NCBI GenBank assembly: GCA_028868855.1
Contig: JAGWTR010000002.1
Span: forward strand, 310,001 to 374,000
Direction: 5' to 3'
DNA from: Burkholderiales bacterium
Lineage (GTDB): Bacteria; Pseudomonadota; Gammaproteobacteria; Burkholderiales; Burkholderiaceae_C
Length of the DNA: 64,000 nucleotides
This document shows positions 53,845 through 62,924 of the stretch, piece by piece (within the stretch, counting starts at the first letter, position 1; every line of letters starts with the position of its first letter). Under the pieces are notes generated by a model. The model saw nothing but the letters and a program-made list of their open reading frames with translations. It ran no database searches and had not been told where the DNA came from. The position numbers and the translations under genes were made by a program.

Positions 53845-55634
53845 AGGCTTTCCAGCAGGTGCATGAAGGCGTCGACGCACAACTGGGCATCGTCGCTGGT
53901 GATGGTTTCCAGCGGGTTGTGGCTGATGCCTGCGTTGCCGCAACGCACGAACAGCATGGCTTGAGGCATGACCTGGTGCAGCTTCATGGCGTCGTGCCCG
54001 GCGCCGCTGGGCATTGCATGGGCAGGCAAGCCCAGGGACTGAACGGCTTGTGTCCAACGGACTTGCCAGGCGGGGTTGCAGGGCGCGGCGTCGGCGGTGA
54101 GGGTGCGCTCCAGGTGGTAGTGCACGCCACGGCGTTCGCAAATGCTTTGCAGGGCGGCTTCGACGTCCAAGGCCAGGGCGTCGCGCTGTTCATTGGTGGG
54201 GGCGCGCAGGTCGAGCGTGAACTGGCAGCGGCCCGGCACTACGTTGATGGAGCCTTGCGGCACGTTCAAGATGCCCACGGTGCCGACCGAGGGGCCTGCG
54301 GGGTGCTTGGCGTCCAGCCCGGCGCGGCGCTCGACGAACAGCAGCAGCTTGGCCACGGCGGCGGCGGCGTCCTTGCGGCGGTCCATGGGGGTGGTGCCGG
54401 CGTGGCTGGCCATGCCGATGACTTCGCCGCTGTAGCGCACGCTGCCGTTGATGGTCGTGACGATTCCCAGAGGCACGTCGATCTCGTCGAGCACGGGGCC
54501 TTGTTCAATGTGCACTTCCACAAAGGCGCGGTAATGGGCCGGGTCGCGCTGGAGCGCCTGGATGGCGTCCATGGTGCCGGGCAGTCCGGCGTCGCGCATG
54601 GCTTGACGCATGGTGATTCCGCCGGCATCGGCCAGGTCCAGCCAGGCGGGGTTGAAGTCGCCCACCAAGGCGCTGGATCCTAAGAAGGCGGCCTTGTAGC
54701 GCTGGCCTTCTTCTTCGGCAAAGCCCACCACTTCAATCCCAAAGGGCAGGCGTTGGCCGCGCTGGTGCAGTTGGCGCACGCAGGCCATGGGCACAAGGAT
54801 GCCCAGGCGGCCGTCGTACTTTCCGCCGTTGCGCACGGTGTCAAAGTGCGAGCCGGTCAACAGCCAGGGGGGGGCGGTTTGTGTGCCATGGTAGCGGCCC
54901 ACCACATTGCCCACGGCGTCCTGGCTGACCTCGTCAAAACCGCAGTCTTGCATCAAGGTTTGCAATTGTCGGGCGCAGGCCTGATGGGCGGGGGTGAGGT
55001 AGGTCACCGTCAACTGGCTGGCGGTGTCGCCCACGCCTTCGGTGTGGTGTGTCAGCGCTTGGGCCCAGTCCCACACCAGTTCGCCTTGTCGTGGGGGGAG
55101 GCCGAACTTGTCGTTCAGGCGGACCTCGGCGATGCGGTGGATGTGGCGCAGGCACTCGGCGCGTTCAAAGTCGGGGTGGTTTTGCAGGCGGCGCTGGAAG
55201 GTGCTGATGATCTCTGGTCGGCTCAAGCCCGTACCACGCGGGCCGCGTACGGCCAGGATGAACGGCCAGCCGAAGCGGGCCTTGTAGGCTTGATTGAGTT
55301 GGTGTAGCAGGGCAAATTCTTCGGGCGTGCAGTGGCTCAGGCCCGCCTGGCTTTGCTCGTGGCTGGACTCCGCCGTCATCTGGCCCGCCACGGCGGCTTT
55401 GCCAGCCAACTCCGGGTGGGCGCGGATCAGGCCTAGCTGCGCATCGGGTGGCGCTTGGCGCACGACCTGGGCCAGGGCGTGTTTGAGGTGGGGCAGGGAC
55501 TTGAAAGGGCGCTGCGCCCAGGCGTGCTCGGCGATCCAGGGGGAGTGTTCGTAGACGCCGCTCAGCAGTGCAGTGAAGCCGCCTTGATCGGCAGCATTGA
55601 GTGGAGCCAGGGTCAAGGCGGGGGTGGTGTTCAT
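53841..55634 (-). CDS. OHCU decarboxylase (UraD) fused to allantoate amidohydrolase (AllC-type)
   Basis: This 597-residue protein joins two ureide enzymes. Residues 1 to about 170 are UraD, which decarboxylates OHCU to S-allantoin: SPWIAEHAW, AHPELAGKAA and FGWPFILAVRGPRG are its conserved segments. From about residue 180 it is an M20-family amidohydrolase of the allantoate/carbamoylase type: TGSHFDTVRNGGKYDGRLG, GFAEEEGQRY, HIEQGPVLDE and SGAGHDAM carry its metal and substrate residues. The start at 55634 overlaps the puuE stop by 4 bp. The two activities are not consecutive; PuuE acts between them, so the fusion brackets the allantoinase step. Confidence 0.92.
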   Translation of the reverse strand: MNTTPALTLAPLNAADQGGFTALLSGVYEHSPWIAEHAWAQRPFKSLPHLKHALAQVVRQAPPDAQLGLIRAHPELAGKAAVAGQMTAESSHEQSQAGLSHCTPEEFALLHQLNQAYKARFGWPFILAVRGPRGTGLSRPEIISTFQRRLQNHPDFERAECLRHIHRIAEVRLNDKFGLPPRQGELVWDWAQALTHHTEGVGDTASQLTVTYLTPAHQACARQLQTLMQDCGFDEVSQDAVGNVVGRYHGTQTAPPWLLTGSHFDTVRNGGKYDGRLGILVPMACVRQLHQRGQRLPFGIEVVGFAEEEGQRYKAAFLGSSALVGDFNPAWLDLADAGGITMRQAMRDAGLPGTMDAIQALQRDPAHYRAFVEVHIEQGPVLDEIDVPLGIVTTINGSVRYSGEVIGMASHAGTTPMDRRKDAAAAVAKLLLFVERRAGLDAKHPAGPSVGTVGILNVPQGSINVVPGRCQFTLDLRAPTNEQRDALALDVEAALQSICERRGVHYHLERTLTADAAPCNPAWQVRWTQAVQSLGLPAHAMPSGAGHDAMKLHQVMPQAMLFVRCGNAGISHNPLETITSDDAQLCVDAFMHLLESL

Positions 55635-56584
55635 GCGGGGTGCGCAGCCTTCCAGTGGCGGGCGATGTCGATGCGGCGGCACACCCAGACCTTGTCGTGC
55701 GCTTCCAGGTGGTCCAGAAAACGTTGTAAGGCGCGGATGCGGCCCGGGCGGCCCAGCAGGCGGCAGTGCATGCCCACGCTCATCATCTTGGGCGAATTGG
55801 CGCCCTGGGGGTCGCCTTCGGCGTACAGCACGTCAAAGGTGTCGCGCAGGTAGGTGAAGAAATCATCGGCCTGCGAGTAGCCTTGCGGCAGCGCAAAGCG
55901 CATGTCGTTCACGTCGAGGGTGTAGGGCACGACCAGGTGGGGAACGGTGTCGCCGCTGGTCTTGGTGACCTCGGTCCAGAAGGGGAGGTCGTCGCCGTAG
56001 TAGTCGCTGTCGTACTCAAAGCCGCCAAAGTCGGCCACCAGGCGGCGGGTGTTGGGGCTGTCGCGGCCGGTGTACCAGCCCAGGGCGCGCTGGCCGGTGA
56101 GTTGTTCGATGGCGTGCATGCCAAGCGCCATGTGTTCACGCTCGGTGGCTTCGTCGATGGCCTGATAGTTGATCCAGCGCCAGCCGTGGCAGGCGATCTC
56201 GTGGCCCAGGGCGACAAAGGCCTGGGTCAGCTCGGGGTGGCGTTGCAAGGCCATGCCCACGCCAAAGATGGTGAGGGGCAGTTGGCGTTGTTCGAACTCG
56301 CGCAGGAGGCGCCACACGCCCACACGCGATCCATATTCGTAGATCGACTCCATGCTCAGGTGCCGATCCGGGTAGGCCGGCGGGGTGAACATTTCGCTGA
56401 GGAATTGTTCGCTGCCGGCGTCGCCATGCAGCACGTTGTTTTCGCCGCCTTCTTCGTAGTTCAGCACGAACTGCACGGCGATGCGTGCGCCGCCGGGCCA
56501 ATGGGCATGAGGCGGGTTGCGGCCGTGACCGATGAGGTCGCGAGGGTAGGGCGTGGTGGGGCGCATGGTCATGACAGGGACCAT
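55631..56584 (-). CDS. puuE: Allantoinase PuuE (polysaccharide-deacetylase fold)
   Basis: This 317-residue enzyme hydrolyses allantoin to allantoate and belongs to the metal-independent PuuE type with the polysaccharide-deacetylase fold. Diagnostic segments are YPRDLIGHGRNPPHAHWPGGARIAVQFVLNYEEGGENN, ESIYEYGSRVGVWRLL, HEIACHGWRWINYQ and GWYTGRDSPNTRRL. ATGs at 56584, 56572 and 56566 are possible starts, none with a good Shine-Dalgarno. It heads the minus-strand ureide operon and is divergent from uraH across about 60 bp, so both arms probably share control. Confidence 0.95.
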   Translation of the reverse strand: MVPVMTMRPTTPYPRDLIGHGRNPPHAHWPGGARIAVQFVLNYEEGGENNVLHGDAGSEQFLSEMFTPPAYPDRHLSMESIYEYGSRVGVWRLLREFEQRQLPLTIFGVGMALQRHPELTQAFVALGHEIACHGWRWINYQAIDEATEREHMALGMHAIEQLTGQRALGWYTGRDSPNTRRLVADFGGFEYDSDYYGDDLPFWTEVTKTSGDTVPHLVVPYTLDVNDMRFALPQGYSQADDFFTYLRDTFDVLYAEGDPQGANSPKMMSVGMHCRLLGRPGRIRALQRFLDHLEAHDKVWVCRRIDIARHWKAAHPA

Positions 56585-56644
56585 TGTGATGAAAGTATCT
56601 GCAGTTTAGTGAAGTGTGCGCAAGAACATGTCAGGATGTTGCTC

Positions 56645-57013
56645 ATGAGCGATCATTCATTTTCTGGGTTGACCACCCATGTGCTGGACACGGCGCATGG
56701 CAAGCCGGCGGCGGGCATGGCGGTGGCTTTGTATGTGATGCAGGGGGACGACTGGGCCTTGCTCAAGCAGGCGCACACCAACGTCGATGGACGGCTGGAC
56801 GAGCCCTTGCTGGCGGGCGCTGCACTGGTGCCGGGTCGCTACCGCCTGGTGTTCGACGTCGAGGCCTACTTCCGTAGCCTGGGGGTGGACCTGCCCACGC
56901 CCGCTTTCCTGGGGCAAGTTCCGCTGGACTTTGGCATGGCCGATGACACGGCTCATTACCACGTGCCTTTGCTGGTCAGCCCCTGGGCCTATTCCACCTA
57001 CCGAGGCAGTTGA
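56645..57013 (+). CDS. uraH: 5-hydroxyisourate hydrolase
   Basis: This 122-residue transthyretin-related enzyme converts 5-hydroxyisourate to OHCU. The family markers are LTTHVLDTAHGKPAAGM at the N terminus, GRYRLVFDVEAYF in the middle and the C-terminal tetrapeptide YRGS. The start at 56645 (MSDHSFSG) has AGGA 8 bp upstream; an ATG three codons earlier is possible. The ORF-track entry starting at 55766 is the antisense of puuE joined in frame and is not a real N-terminal extension. puuD begins 1 bp after the stop. Confidence 0.95.
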   Translation: MSDHSFSGLTTHVLDTAHGKPAAGMAVALYVMQGDDWALLKQAHTNVDGRLDEPLLAGAALVPGRYRLVFDVEAYFRSLGVDLPTPAFLGQVPLDFGMADDTAHYHVPLLVSPWAYSTYRGS

Positions 57014-57014
57014 C

Positions 57015-58229
57015 ATGCTCGATGTGAGCCCCTGGCTGGGCTATGCGCTGGACTGGGCTAATCTGCTGCTGCGCTGGGCGCATGTGGTGGTGGCCATTGC
57101 GTGGATCGGGTCCTCGTTCTATTTCGTGTGGCTGGACAACAGCTTGACGCCGCCTGTCGATGCAGCTCTAAAGGCCAAGGGAGTGGGCGGTGAGTTGTGG
57201 GCCGTGCACGGCGGCGGTTTTTACAACCCGCACAAGTACCTGGGGGCACCCAAGGCTTTGCCGGCCCACCTGCATTGGTTCTACTGGGAGAGCTACTCCA
57301 CCTGGTTGACGGGGTTTGGCCTGTTCACGGTCTTGTACCTGTTCAATGCGGGCACCTTCATGATTGACAAGACGGTGTACGACTGGACACCATTTGCGGC
57401 GGTGGGCACGGCGCTGGGTTTTCTGGTCGGGTTCTGGGTGGTTTATGACCTGATCTGCCGCACCCTGGGACGTGGGGCGAGGGGCAATGCCTTGGTGGGG
57501 GGCGCGGTGTCGGTGGTGGTGGTGCTGGCGGCCTGGGCGGCCTGTCAGCTCTTTGCCGGGCGTGCCGCATTCTTGCTGGTGGGGGGCATGCTGGCCACGA
57601 CCATGAGTGCCAATGTGTTCTTCTGGATTATCCCGGGGCAGCGCACGGTGGTGGCGGCCATGAAGGCGGGCCAACCGGTGGACCCGGCACATGGCCTGCG
57701 CGGCAAACAGCGCAGCGTGCACAACACCTACTTTGGCTTGCCGGTGTTGTTCGGCATGTTGAGCAACCATTACCCCTTTGCCACCGGCCATGCCCACAAC
57801 TGGCTGGTGCTGGTGTTGATGATGCTGGCTGGCGCCCTGATCCGGCATTTCTTTGTGGCGCGGCACAAGACGGCGTTGGCGGGTCAGGGTGCGCCCTGGC
57901 GTTGGGCGGTGGCCGGTGTGGCGATTTTGCTGGGCGTGGCGGTGTGGCTTGCGCCTGAGCGGCCAGCGGTGTCTTCCGTGGTCCGTCCCACGCCGGCCAA
58001 CTTGTGGCTGCAGGTGCAACACATCGTGGCGACTCGCTGCGTTGCCTGCCACAACGCCGCCTTGGCCAACAAGGGCATCGCTTTGGACACACCTGAACTC
58101 ATCCAGCGGAACGCGCAAAATCTATACCGCCAGGCCGTGGTGTTGAAAGCCATGCCGATGAACAATGCCACACAAATCACGGATGAAGAACGGGCGGTGC
58201 TGGATCGTTGGTACCTGACCGGGCGCTAG
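57015..58229 (+). CDS. puuD: Membrane urate hydroxylase PuuD with cytochrome c domain
   Basis: This 404-residue inner-membrane enzyme oxidises urate to 5-hydroxyisourate and passes electrons to the respiratory chain. It has about eight helices within the first 310 residues, including WAHVVVAIAWIGSSFYFVWLD and GFYNPHKYLGAPKALPAHLHWFYWESYSTWLTGF, followed by a C-terminal cytochrome c domain with the heme-binding CVACH near residue 343 and axial Met candidates in KAMPMNNATQI. PuuD replaces the soluble urate oxidase, none of which is seen here. It follows uraH by 1 bp, so product and next enzyme are produced together. Confidence 0.95.
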   Translation: MLDVSPWLGYALDWANLLLRWAHVVVAIAWIGSSFYFVWLDNSLTPPVDAALKAKGVGGELWAVHGGGFYNPHKYLGAPKALPAHLHWFYWESYSTWLTGFGLFTVLYLFNAGTFMIDKTVYDWTPFAAVGTALGFLVGFWVVYDLICRTLGRGARGNALVGGAVSVVVVLAAWAACQLFAGRAAFLLVGGMLATTMSANVFFWIIPGQRTVVAAMKAGQPVDPAHGLRGKQRSVHNTYFGLPVLFGMLSNHYPFATGHAHNWLVLVLMMLAGALIRHFFVARHKTALAGQGAPWRWAVAGVAILLGVAVWLAPERPAVSSVVRPTPANLWLQVQHIVATRCVACHNAALANKGIALDTPELIQRNAQNLYRQAVVLKAMPMNNATQITDEERAVLDRWYLTGR

Positions 58230-58346
58230 GGTTCGACTCAGTGAATAACCGACATGGCGGCGGTCTGGACGCCCGATTGATCTTGCGCACTGCCGAAGTG
58301 ACCCAGCAGAATGTGACGAAACAGGGCTGAACGCGGGAGGTTATTC

Positions 58347-58748
58347 ATGCACCAGGGAAGTTGCCTTTGCAAAGGCGTGACCTTCACCGTCGCAGGTGAG
58401 TTGCCACCCATTCAGGTTTGTCATTGCAGCCAATGCCGCCACGCGCAGGGCACGCCTTTTGCCACCAACATCCCAGTGGCGGAGGTGCAGGTGACGTGGC
58501 TGTCCGGGGTGGAGTTGATCCACTATTACGAATCCTCACCGGGCAAGTTCCGCTGTTTTTGCAAAACCTGCGGATCTCCCCTGTTCAGCAAGCGGGCCTC
58601 GCTGCCAGGCATCCTGCGCATGCGTGCCGGAACGTTCGATGGCGATTTGTTGTCCAGGGTGGGTGTGCACATTTATCACGGGTCCAAGGCCCATTGGTGG
58701 ACGGGGCTGGACGATGCGCCCAAGTTTGACGAAATGCCTCCGGTGTGA
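58347..58748 (+). CDS. GFA-family (Mss4-like) zinc protein
   Basis: This 133-residue protein has the GFA fold with zinc-binding cysteines CLCKG, CHCSQCRHAQG and CKTCGSPL in the canonical spacing. The prototype is glutathione-dependent formaldehyde-activating enzyme, but most small members have no proven activity. A strong GGGAGG lies 6 bp upstream of the ATG. The 117 bp between puuD and this gene show no terminator by eye, so it may be the distal gene of the urate operon. The link to urate metabolism is only positional. Confidence 0.88.
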   Translation: MHQGSCLCKGVTFTVAGELPPIQVCHCSQCRHAQGTPFATNIPVAEVQVTWLSGVELIHYYESSPGKFRCFCKTCGSPLFSKRASLPGILRMRAGTFDGDLLSRVGVHIYHGSKAHWWTGLDDAPKFDEMPPV

Positions 58749-58772
58749 CTTGGGCCGATGACGCTGGGTTTC

Positions 58773-59669
58773 TTACAGCCCGCGCTGCCACTCCTGGCGC
58801 AGCTGGACCGTTTGCGGGCTGGCGATGGCTTGGCGCACCTGCGCCAGCAGGCGGGGTTTTTCAGCCCCCAAGGTGCCCCTGAGGGCCAACCAGTTGGACG
58901 CATGGTCGCTGCGAAACACGGTGCGCTGCAGATCCAAGGCTTGCAATAGTTGTTCGATCTCGCCAAACAGTTCCTGCTGATTGAGCTCATCCCATTCCGG
59001 GAAAGCCTGACGAAATCGCGCTTCACCCTGGGGAAAGCTCACCACCAAGGTCGCCAGAAATTCGGGTTGCGTCAGATTGGCCAATCGGGCTGAATTGGCG
59101 GCATGCTGCTCGGAGAGGACCCGACCACCGAGTCCGTTGAGCAACATGACCGAGCGTGTGATGCCGGCGGCGCCCAATTTTTCCAGCGCTTCACGGGTGG
59201 ACTCAAAGGTTTCGCCCTTGTGGACCTTCTGGAGAACTTCGTCATCGCCCGACTCTGCGCCAATGTAGGCCAGGGTCAAGCCCGCTTCGCGCAGTTGCGT
59301 CAAGTCCTGAACTGTTTTGCTGCGCACGTTGCGCGGCAGGCAGTAGCTGGACACACGTCGCACGACAGGGAAATGACGCTGGATGGCCTCCAGCACGGTC
59401 ATCAGCCGCCGCGTGGACAAGGCCATGGCATCGCCATCGCCCAGAAAGATCCGCTGCACCTGTGTGCCGTAGACGGCCGCGCTGCGCGCAATGGCGTCCA
59501 GCATTTCCGGCTCGTCACGCACGCCAAACTTCTTTTGCGGGGCGGTGTACATCTCGCAATAGGTGCACTGGTTCCAGGAGCAGCCATTGGTGACCGGCAA
59601 GATGAGCGATTGCGCCTCACTGGGCGGGCGAAAGACCGGGGCGATATAGCGGATGGGAATGTCTTGCAT
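58773..59669 (-). CDS. Radical SAM protein, substrate unknown
   Basis: This 298-residue protein has the cluster motif GCSWNQCTYCEMY near residue 41, a CX4CX2C spacing in place of the usual CX3CX2C, followed by LGDGDAMALSTRRL (GGE-like S-adenosylmethionine contact) and AYIGAESGDDEVL. These features place it with the Elp3/oxygen-independent coproporphyrinogen-like radical SAM group. The start at 59669 (MQDIPIRY) is used; earlier codons in the ORF track overlap xdhC. It follows xdhC by 25 bp on the same strand, so it is probably cotranscribed with the xanthine dehydrogenase genes. A maturation role is possible but unproven. Confidence 0.88.
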   Translation of the reverse strand: MQDIPIRYIAPVFRPPSEAQSLILPVTNGCSWNQCTYCEMYTAPQKKFGVRDEPEMLDAIARSAAVYGTQVQRIFLGDGDAMALSTRRLMTVLEAIQRHFPVVRRVSSYCLPRNVRSKTVQDLTQLREAGLTLAYIGAESGDDEVLQKVHKGETFESTREALEKLGAAGITRSVMLLNGLGGRVLSEQHAANSARLANLTQPEFLATLVVSFPQGEARFRQAFPEWDELNQQELFGEIEQLLQALDLQRTVFRSDHASNWLALRGTLGAEKPRLLAQVRQAIASPQTVQLRQEWQRGL

Positions 59670-59694
59670 CGTGCAATGGTATCCGTGGACGAGA

Positions 59695-60579
59695 TCAGCG
59701 TTGCAGCAGTTGGGCCACCACGGCCACGGCGATGACCGCGGGCGCCTTGCCGGTGATGCCGGGCAGACCGATGGGGCAGACCATGCGCGCCACCACCGAG
59801 TCATCGTGGCCTTTGGCCGCCAGCCGGTGTTCAAAGGCGGCGCGTTTGGTTTTGGAGCCGATCAGGCCGACCCAGGCGGTGCCCTCCAGCACATCACTGC
59901 GGCGCAGGAGGGCGTCGATGATGGACAAGTCCAGATCGTGACGATGGGTGAGCACCAAGTGCGCGCTGCGGGGCGGGGCATCGGCCACTTCGGCGGCCGC
60001 GTCGTCCGTGGCCAGGCACTGGATGTGCGCCGGGAGTTGGGCCATCTCATCATCGCCCGGCAGGCCGATGTGATCGTTGGGGGCGGTGTGCTCGCTGCCG
60101 TCCAGGCGTTGGTCGATCCAGCGCACGGTGCAGTCGATGTCGCACAGCAGTTTGACGATGGCTTGTCCGACGTGTCCGGCGCCGTGCAGTTCCAGGTGAA
60201 AGCGCGGTGGGACCTCCGGCCATCGGCTTAACGCTTGCCAGGACAGAGGTTCGAATGCCAGCTCCATGACGCCGCCACAGCATTGGCCCAGGGTCGGGCC
60301 CAGGGCGTAGGTTTGCGTCCATGGGCCCATGGGTGGCGCGGGCGGGCTGGCCAAGGCGTGCTCAAACAAGGCTTGTCGTGCCATCGCGATGGCCTGCCAT
60401 TCCAGGTGGCCGCCGCCCACCGTGCCTTGCACCTCGTCCGCTGAGATCACCATGCGGGCGTCCGTTTCGCGGGGCGTCGAACCGCGCACCGCCTGCACTT
60501 GCACCAGCACGGCGGGGCGAGCTTGCGTCAGCCAGCGCAGAGCCGTCTGGCGCAAGGTGGCGGTGTTGTGCGAGTTCAT
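59695..60579 (-). CDS. xdhC: Xanthine dehydrogenase accessory protein XdhC
   Basis: This 294-residue chaperone binds the molybdenum cofactor, promotes its sulfuration and inserts it into XdhB. It shows the XdhC/CoxI N-terminal segment PAVLVQVQAVRGSTPRETDARMVI, TVGGGHLEWQAIAMAR, a cysteine pair in GQCCGGVMEL and the Rossmann-like C-terminal domain beginning LHGAGHVGQAIVKLL and containing VLTHRHDLDL. Its start overlaps the xdhB stop by 4 bp. Confidence 0.96.
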   Translation of the reverse strand: MNSHNTATLRQTALRWLTQARPAVLVQVQAVRGSTPRETDARMVISADEVQGTVGGGHLEWQAIAMARQALFEHALASPPAPPMGPWTQTYALGPTLGQCCGGVMELAFEPLSWQALSRWPEVPPRFHLELHGAGHVGQAIVKLLCDIDCTVRWIDQRLDGSEHTAPNDHIGLPGDDEMAQLPAHIQCLATDDAAAEVADAPPRSAHLVLTHRHDLDLSIIDALLRRSDVLEGTAWVGLIGSKTKRAAFEHRLAAKGHDDSVVARMVCPIGLPGITGKAPAVIAVAVVAQLLQR

Positions 60580-62924
60580 GGTGTGACGTGGATCGCGGCG
60601 CGAACGGCATCCACCGCATCCAGGATCGCCTCGGGGGTGGCTGGTGCGCGCAAGGGCGGATCGATGCGGTGGCCGCCTGCGCTGGAGATCGCATCCCGGA
60701 TCGCCAGGAACACCGAGAATGCCAGCAGCAACGGTGGCTCACCCACGGCCTTGGATCGGTGGATGGTGTCTTCGACGTTGATGTTGTCGTACAGCTTGAC
60801 CCGAAAGTCTGCCGGACAGTCGCTCGCGGTGGGGATCTTGTAGGTGGATGGGGCGTGCGTTAACAGTTGGCCGGTCTCGGGGTGCCAGCGCAGCTCTTCG
60901 CTGGTCAGCCAGCCCATGCCCTGGATGAAGCCGCCTTCGATTTGCCCGATGTCCAGTGCCGGGTTAATCGACTGACCCACGTCGTGCAGAACGTCAGCGC
61001 GCAACAGTTTGGATTCGCCGGTGAGCGTGTCCACCAGCACTTCGCTGACCGCGGCGCCGTAGGCAAAGTAATAGAAGGGCCGGCCTTGCAGGGTGTCGCG
61101 GTCCCAGTGCAGTTTCGGGGTGGCGTAAAAGCCATCGGACCACAACTGGACACGGGCCATGTAGGCGTCCATCACCACCTGTGAAAAAGGCAGGCGCTGG
61201 CCTGCTGCAATGACGTGATCGGCTACAAATTGGACGGTCTCGGGCGGCACGCCATGCCGTGTAGACAGGTGCGCGGCCAGCCGCTCCTTGATCTGGCGGG
61301 CGGCATCAAAAGCGGCTTTGCCGTTGAGGTCTGACCCGGACGATGCCGCCGTGGCCGAGGTGTTGACGATCTTGCTGGTGTCCGTGGCGGTGACGCGCAC
61401 CCGGGACAGCTGCACGCCCAGGGTCTGCGCCACGACCTGCGCCACCTTGGTGTTCAGGCCCTGGCCCATCTCGGTGCCGCCATGGTTGATCAGGATGCTG
61501 CCATCGGCGTAGACATGTACCAGGGCGCCGGCCTGGTTGAGGTGCACCACGTTGAACGAGATGCCGAATTTCACGGGCGTCAGGGCTAGGCCCTTTTTGA
61601 GCACGGGGCTGGTGGCGTTGTAGGCGCAGATGGCCTGGCGACGGGAGCGGTAGTCGCTGCTGGCCACCAGTTCATCGATCAAGGGGCGCAGGATGTTGTC
61701 TTCAACCGTTTGCCCGTACGGCGTGACGTTGCGCTCATCGACGCCATACAGATTGGCCAGCCGCACATCCAGTGCGTCCAGCCCCAGTCGACGCGCTACG
61801 CTGTCGATGATCATCTCGACCGCCAGCGCGCCTTGCGGGCCGCCAAAACCGCGGAACGCGGTGTTGCTTTGCGTGTTGGTGCGAGCGCAGTAGCCATGCA
61901 TGGCCACGTCAGGCAGCCAATAGGCATTGTCGAAGTGGCACAAAGCGCGCGTCATCACGGGGGGCGACAGGTCGGCTGAAAATCCCGCCCGCGAGACCAT
62001 CGATACCTCGGCCGCCAGGATGCGGCCCTGGTCGTCATGGCCCACTTCGTAATCGTGGACGTAGCAATGGCGTCGGCCGGTGATCATGAAATCGTCATCG
62101 CGGTCCAGCCGCAGCTTGACCGGGCGCTGCATACGCAGGGCGGCCACGGCGGCCACGCAGGCGAACACGGCCGACTGCGATTCCTTGCCGCCAAAGCCGC
62201 CGCCCATGCGTCGGCATTCCACCTGCACATGGTGGGACTTCAAGCCCAGCGCGTGCGCCACGACATGCTGCATCTCGCTGGGGTGCTGGGTCGAGCACAG
62301 CACCAGCATGCCCTTGTTCTCGCGCGCAATGGCGTAAGAGACCTGGCCTTCCAGGTAGAACTGTTCCTGCCCGCCGACTTCAAAGTGCCCCTGCCAGCGA
62401 TGCGGCGCCTTCGGCAGCGCGCTGGCCACATCGCCGCGGGACAGGTGCATGGGCGGCACCACATACTGGCCAGCGGCATGGGCGGCTTCGGGCGTGAGCA
62501 GGGCGGGCAAGGGCTCGACTGTGATGACGTCCTTGGCGAGTGAGGCGGCGCGGCGTGCGGATTCGCGGTCGGTGGCCAGCACGGCAAACACGGGCTGCCC
62601 CAGGTAGTGCACATGGCCATCGGCCAGAATCGGCTCGTCATGGACGATGGCACCGCAGTCGTTCACACCGGGGATGTCGGCGGCGGTCAGCACCGCGACC
62701 ACGCCGGGCAGGGCGGCGATGGCGGCGGTGTCGATGCTCAAGAGGCGGCCATGGGCCTGAGGCGACAGGCCCAGCGCGCAATGCAGGGTGCCGGCCAGTT
62801 CGGGTAGGTCGTCGGTGTAGGGTGCGCGGCCCGCCACATGCAGGTGCGCCGATTCATGAGGCACGGCGCGGCCTGCCACGGTGTGTTCCTCGCGGGTCAC
62901 GAAGGGTTCAAGGGGCTGGTTCAT
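60576..62924 (-). CDS. xdhB: Xanthine dehydrogenase molybdopterin-binding subunit
   Basis: This 782-residue subunit oxidises hypoxanthine and xanthine to urate at a molybdenum centre. Conserved cofactor segments include GGGFGGKESQS near residue 245, AFRGFGGPQG near residue 355 and GTEMGQGLNTKVAQV near residue 480; TAASSGSDLNGKAA follows. A glutamate in GEPPLLLAFSVFLA near residue 735 is the expected catalytic base. The start at 62924 overlaps the xdhA stop by 4 bp; the ORF-track start at 63416 lies inside xdhA. It produces the urate that PuuD consumes. Confidence 0.97.
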   Translation of the reverse strand: MNQPLEPFVTREEHTVAGRAVPHESAHLHVAGRAPYTDDLPELAGTLHCALGLSPQAHGRLLSIDTAAIAALPGVVAVLTAADIPGVNDCGAIVHDEPILADGHVHYLGQPVFAVLATDRESARRAASLAKDVITVEPLPALLTPEAAHAAGQYVVPPMHLSRGDVASALPKAPHRWQGHFEVGGQEQFYLEGQVSYAIARENKGMLVLCSTQHPSEMQHVVAHALGLKSHHVQVECRRMGGGFGGKESQSAVFACVAAVAALRMQRPVKLRLDRDDDFMITGRRHCYVHDYEVGHDDQGRILAAEVSMVSRAGFSADLSPPVMTRALCHFDNAYWLPDVAMHGYCARTNTQSNTAFRGFGGPQGALAVEMIIDSVARRLGLDALDVRLANLYGVDERNVTPYGQTVEDNILRPLIDELVASSDYRSRRQAICAYNATSPVLKKGLALTPVKFGISFNVVHLNQAGALVHVYADGSILINHGGTEMGQGLNTKVAQVVAQTLGVQLSRVRVTATDTSKIVNTSATAASSGSDLNGKAAFDAARQIKERLAAHLSTRHGVPPETVQFVADHVIAAGQRLPFSQVVMDAYMARVQLWSDGFYATPKLHWDRDTLQGRPFYYFAYGAAVSEVLVDTLTGESKLLRADVLHDVGQSINPALDIGQIEGGFIQGMGWLTSEELRWHPETGQLLTHAPSTYKIPTASDCPADFRVKLYDNINVEDTIHRSKAVGEPPLLLAFSVFLAIRDAISSAGGHRIDPPLRAPATPEAILDAVDAVRAAIHVTP

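Noticed and set aside
55766-56644. Long N-terminal extension of uraH in the ORF track
   Set aside because: The extension is the antisense of puuE; 5-hydroxyisourate hydrolases are about 110-125 residues and begin at the site chosen here.
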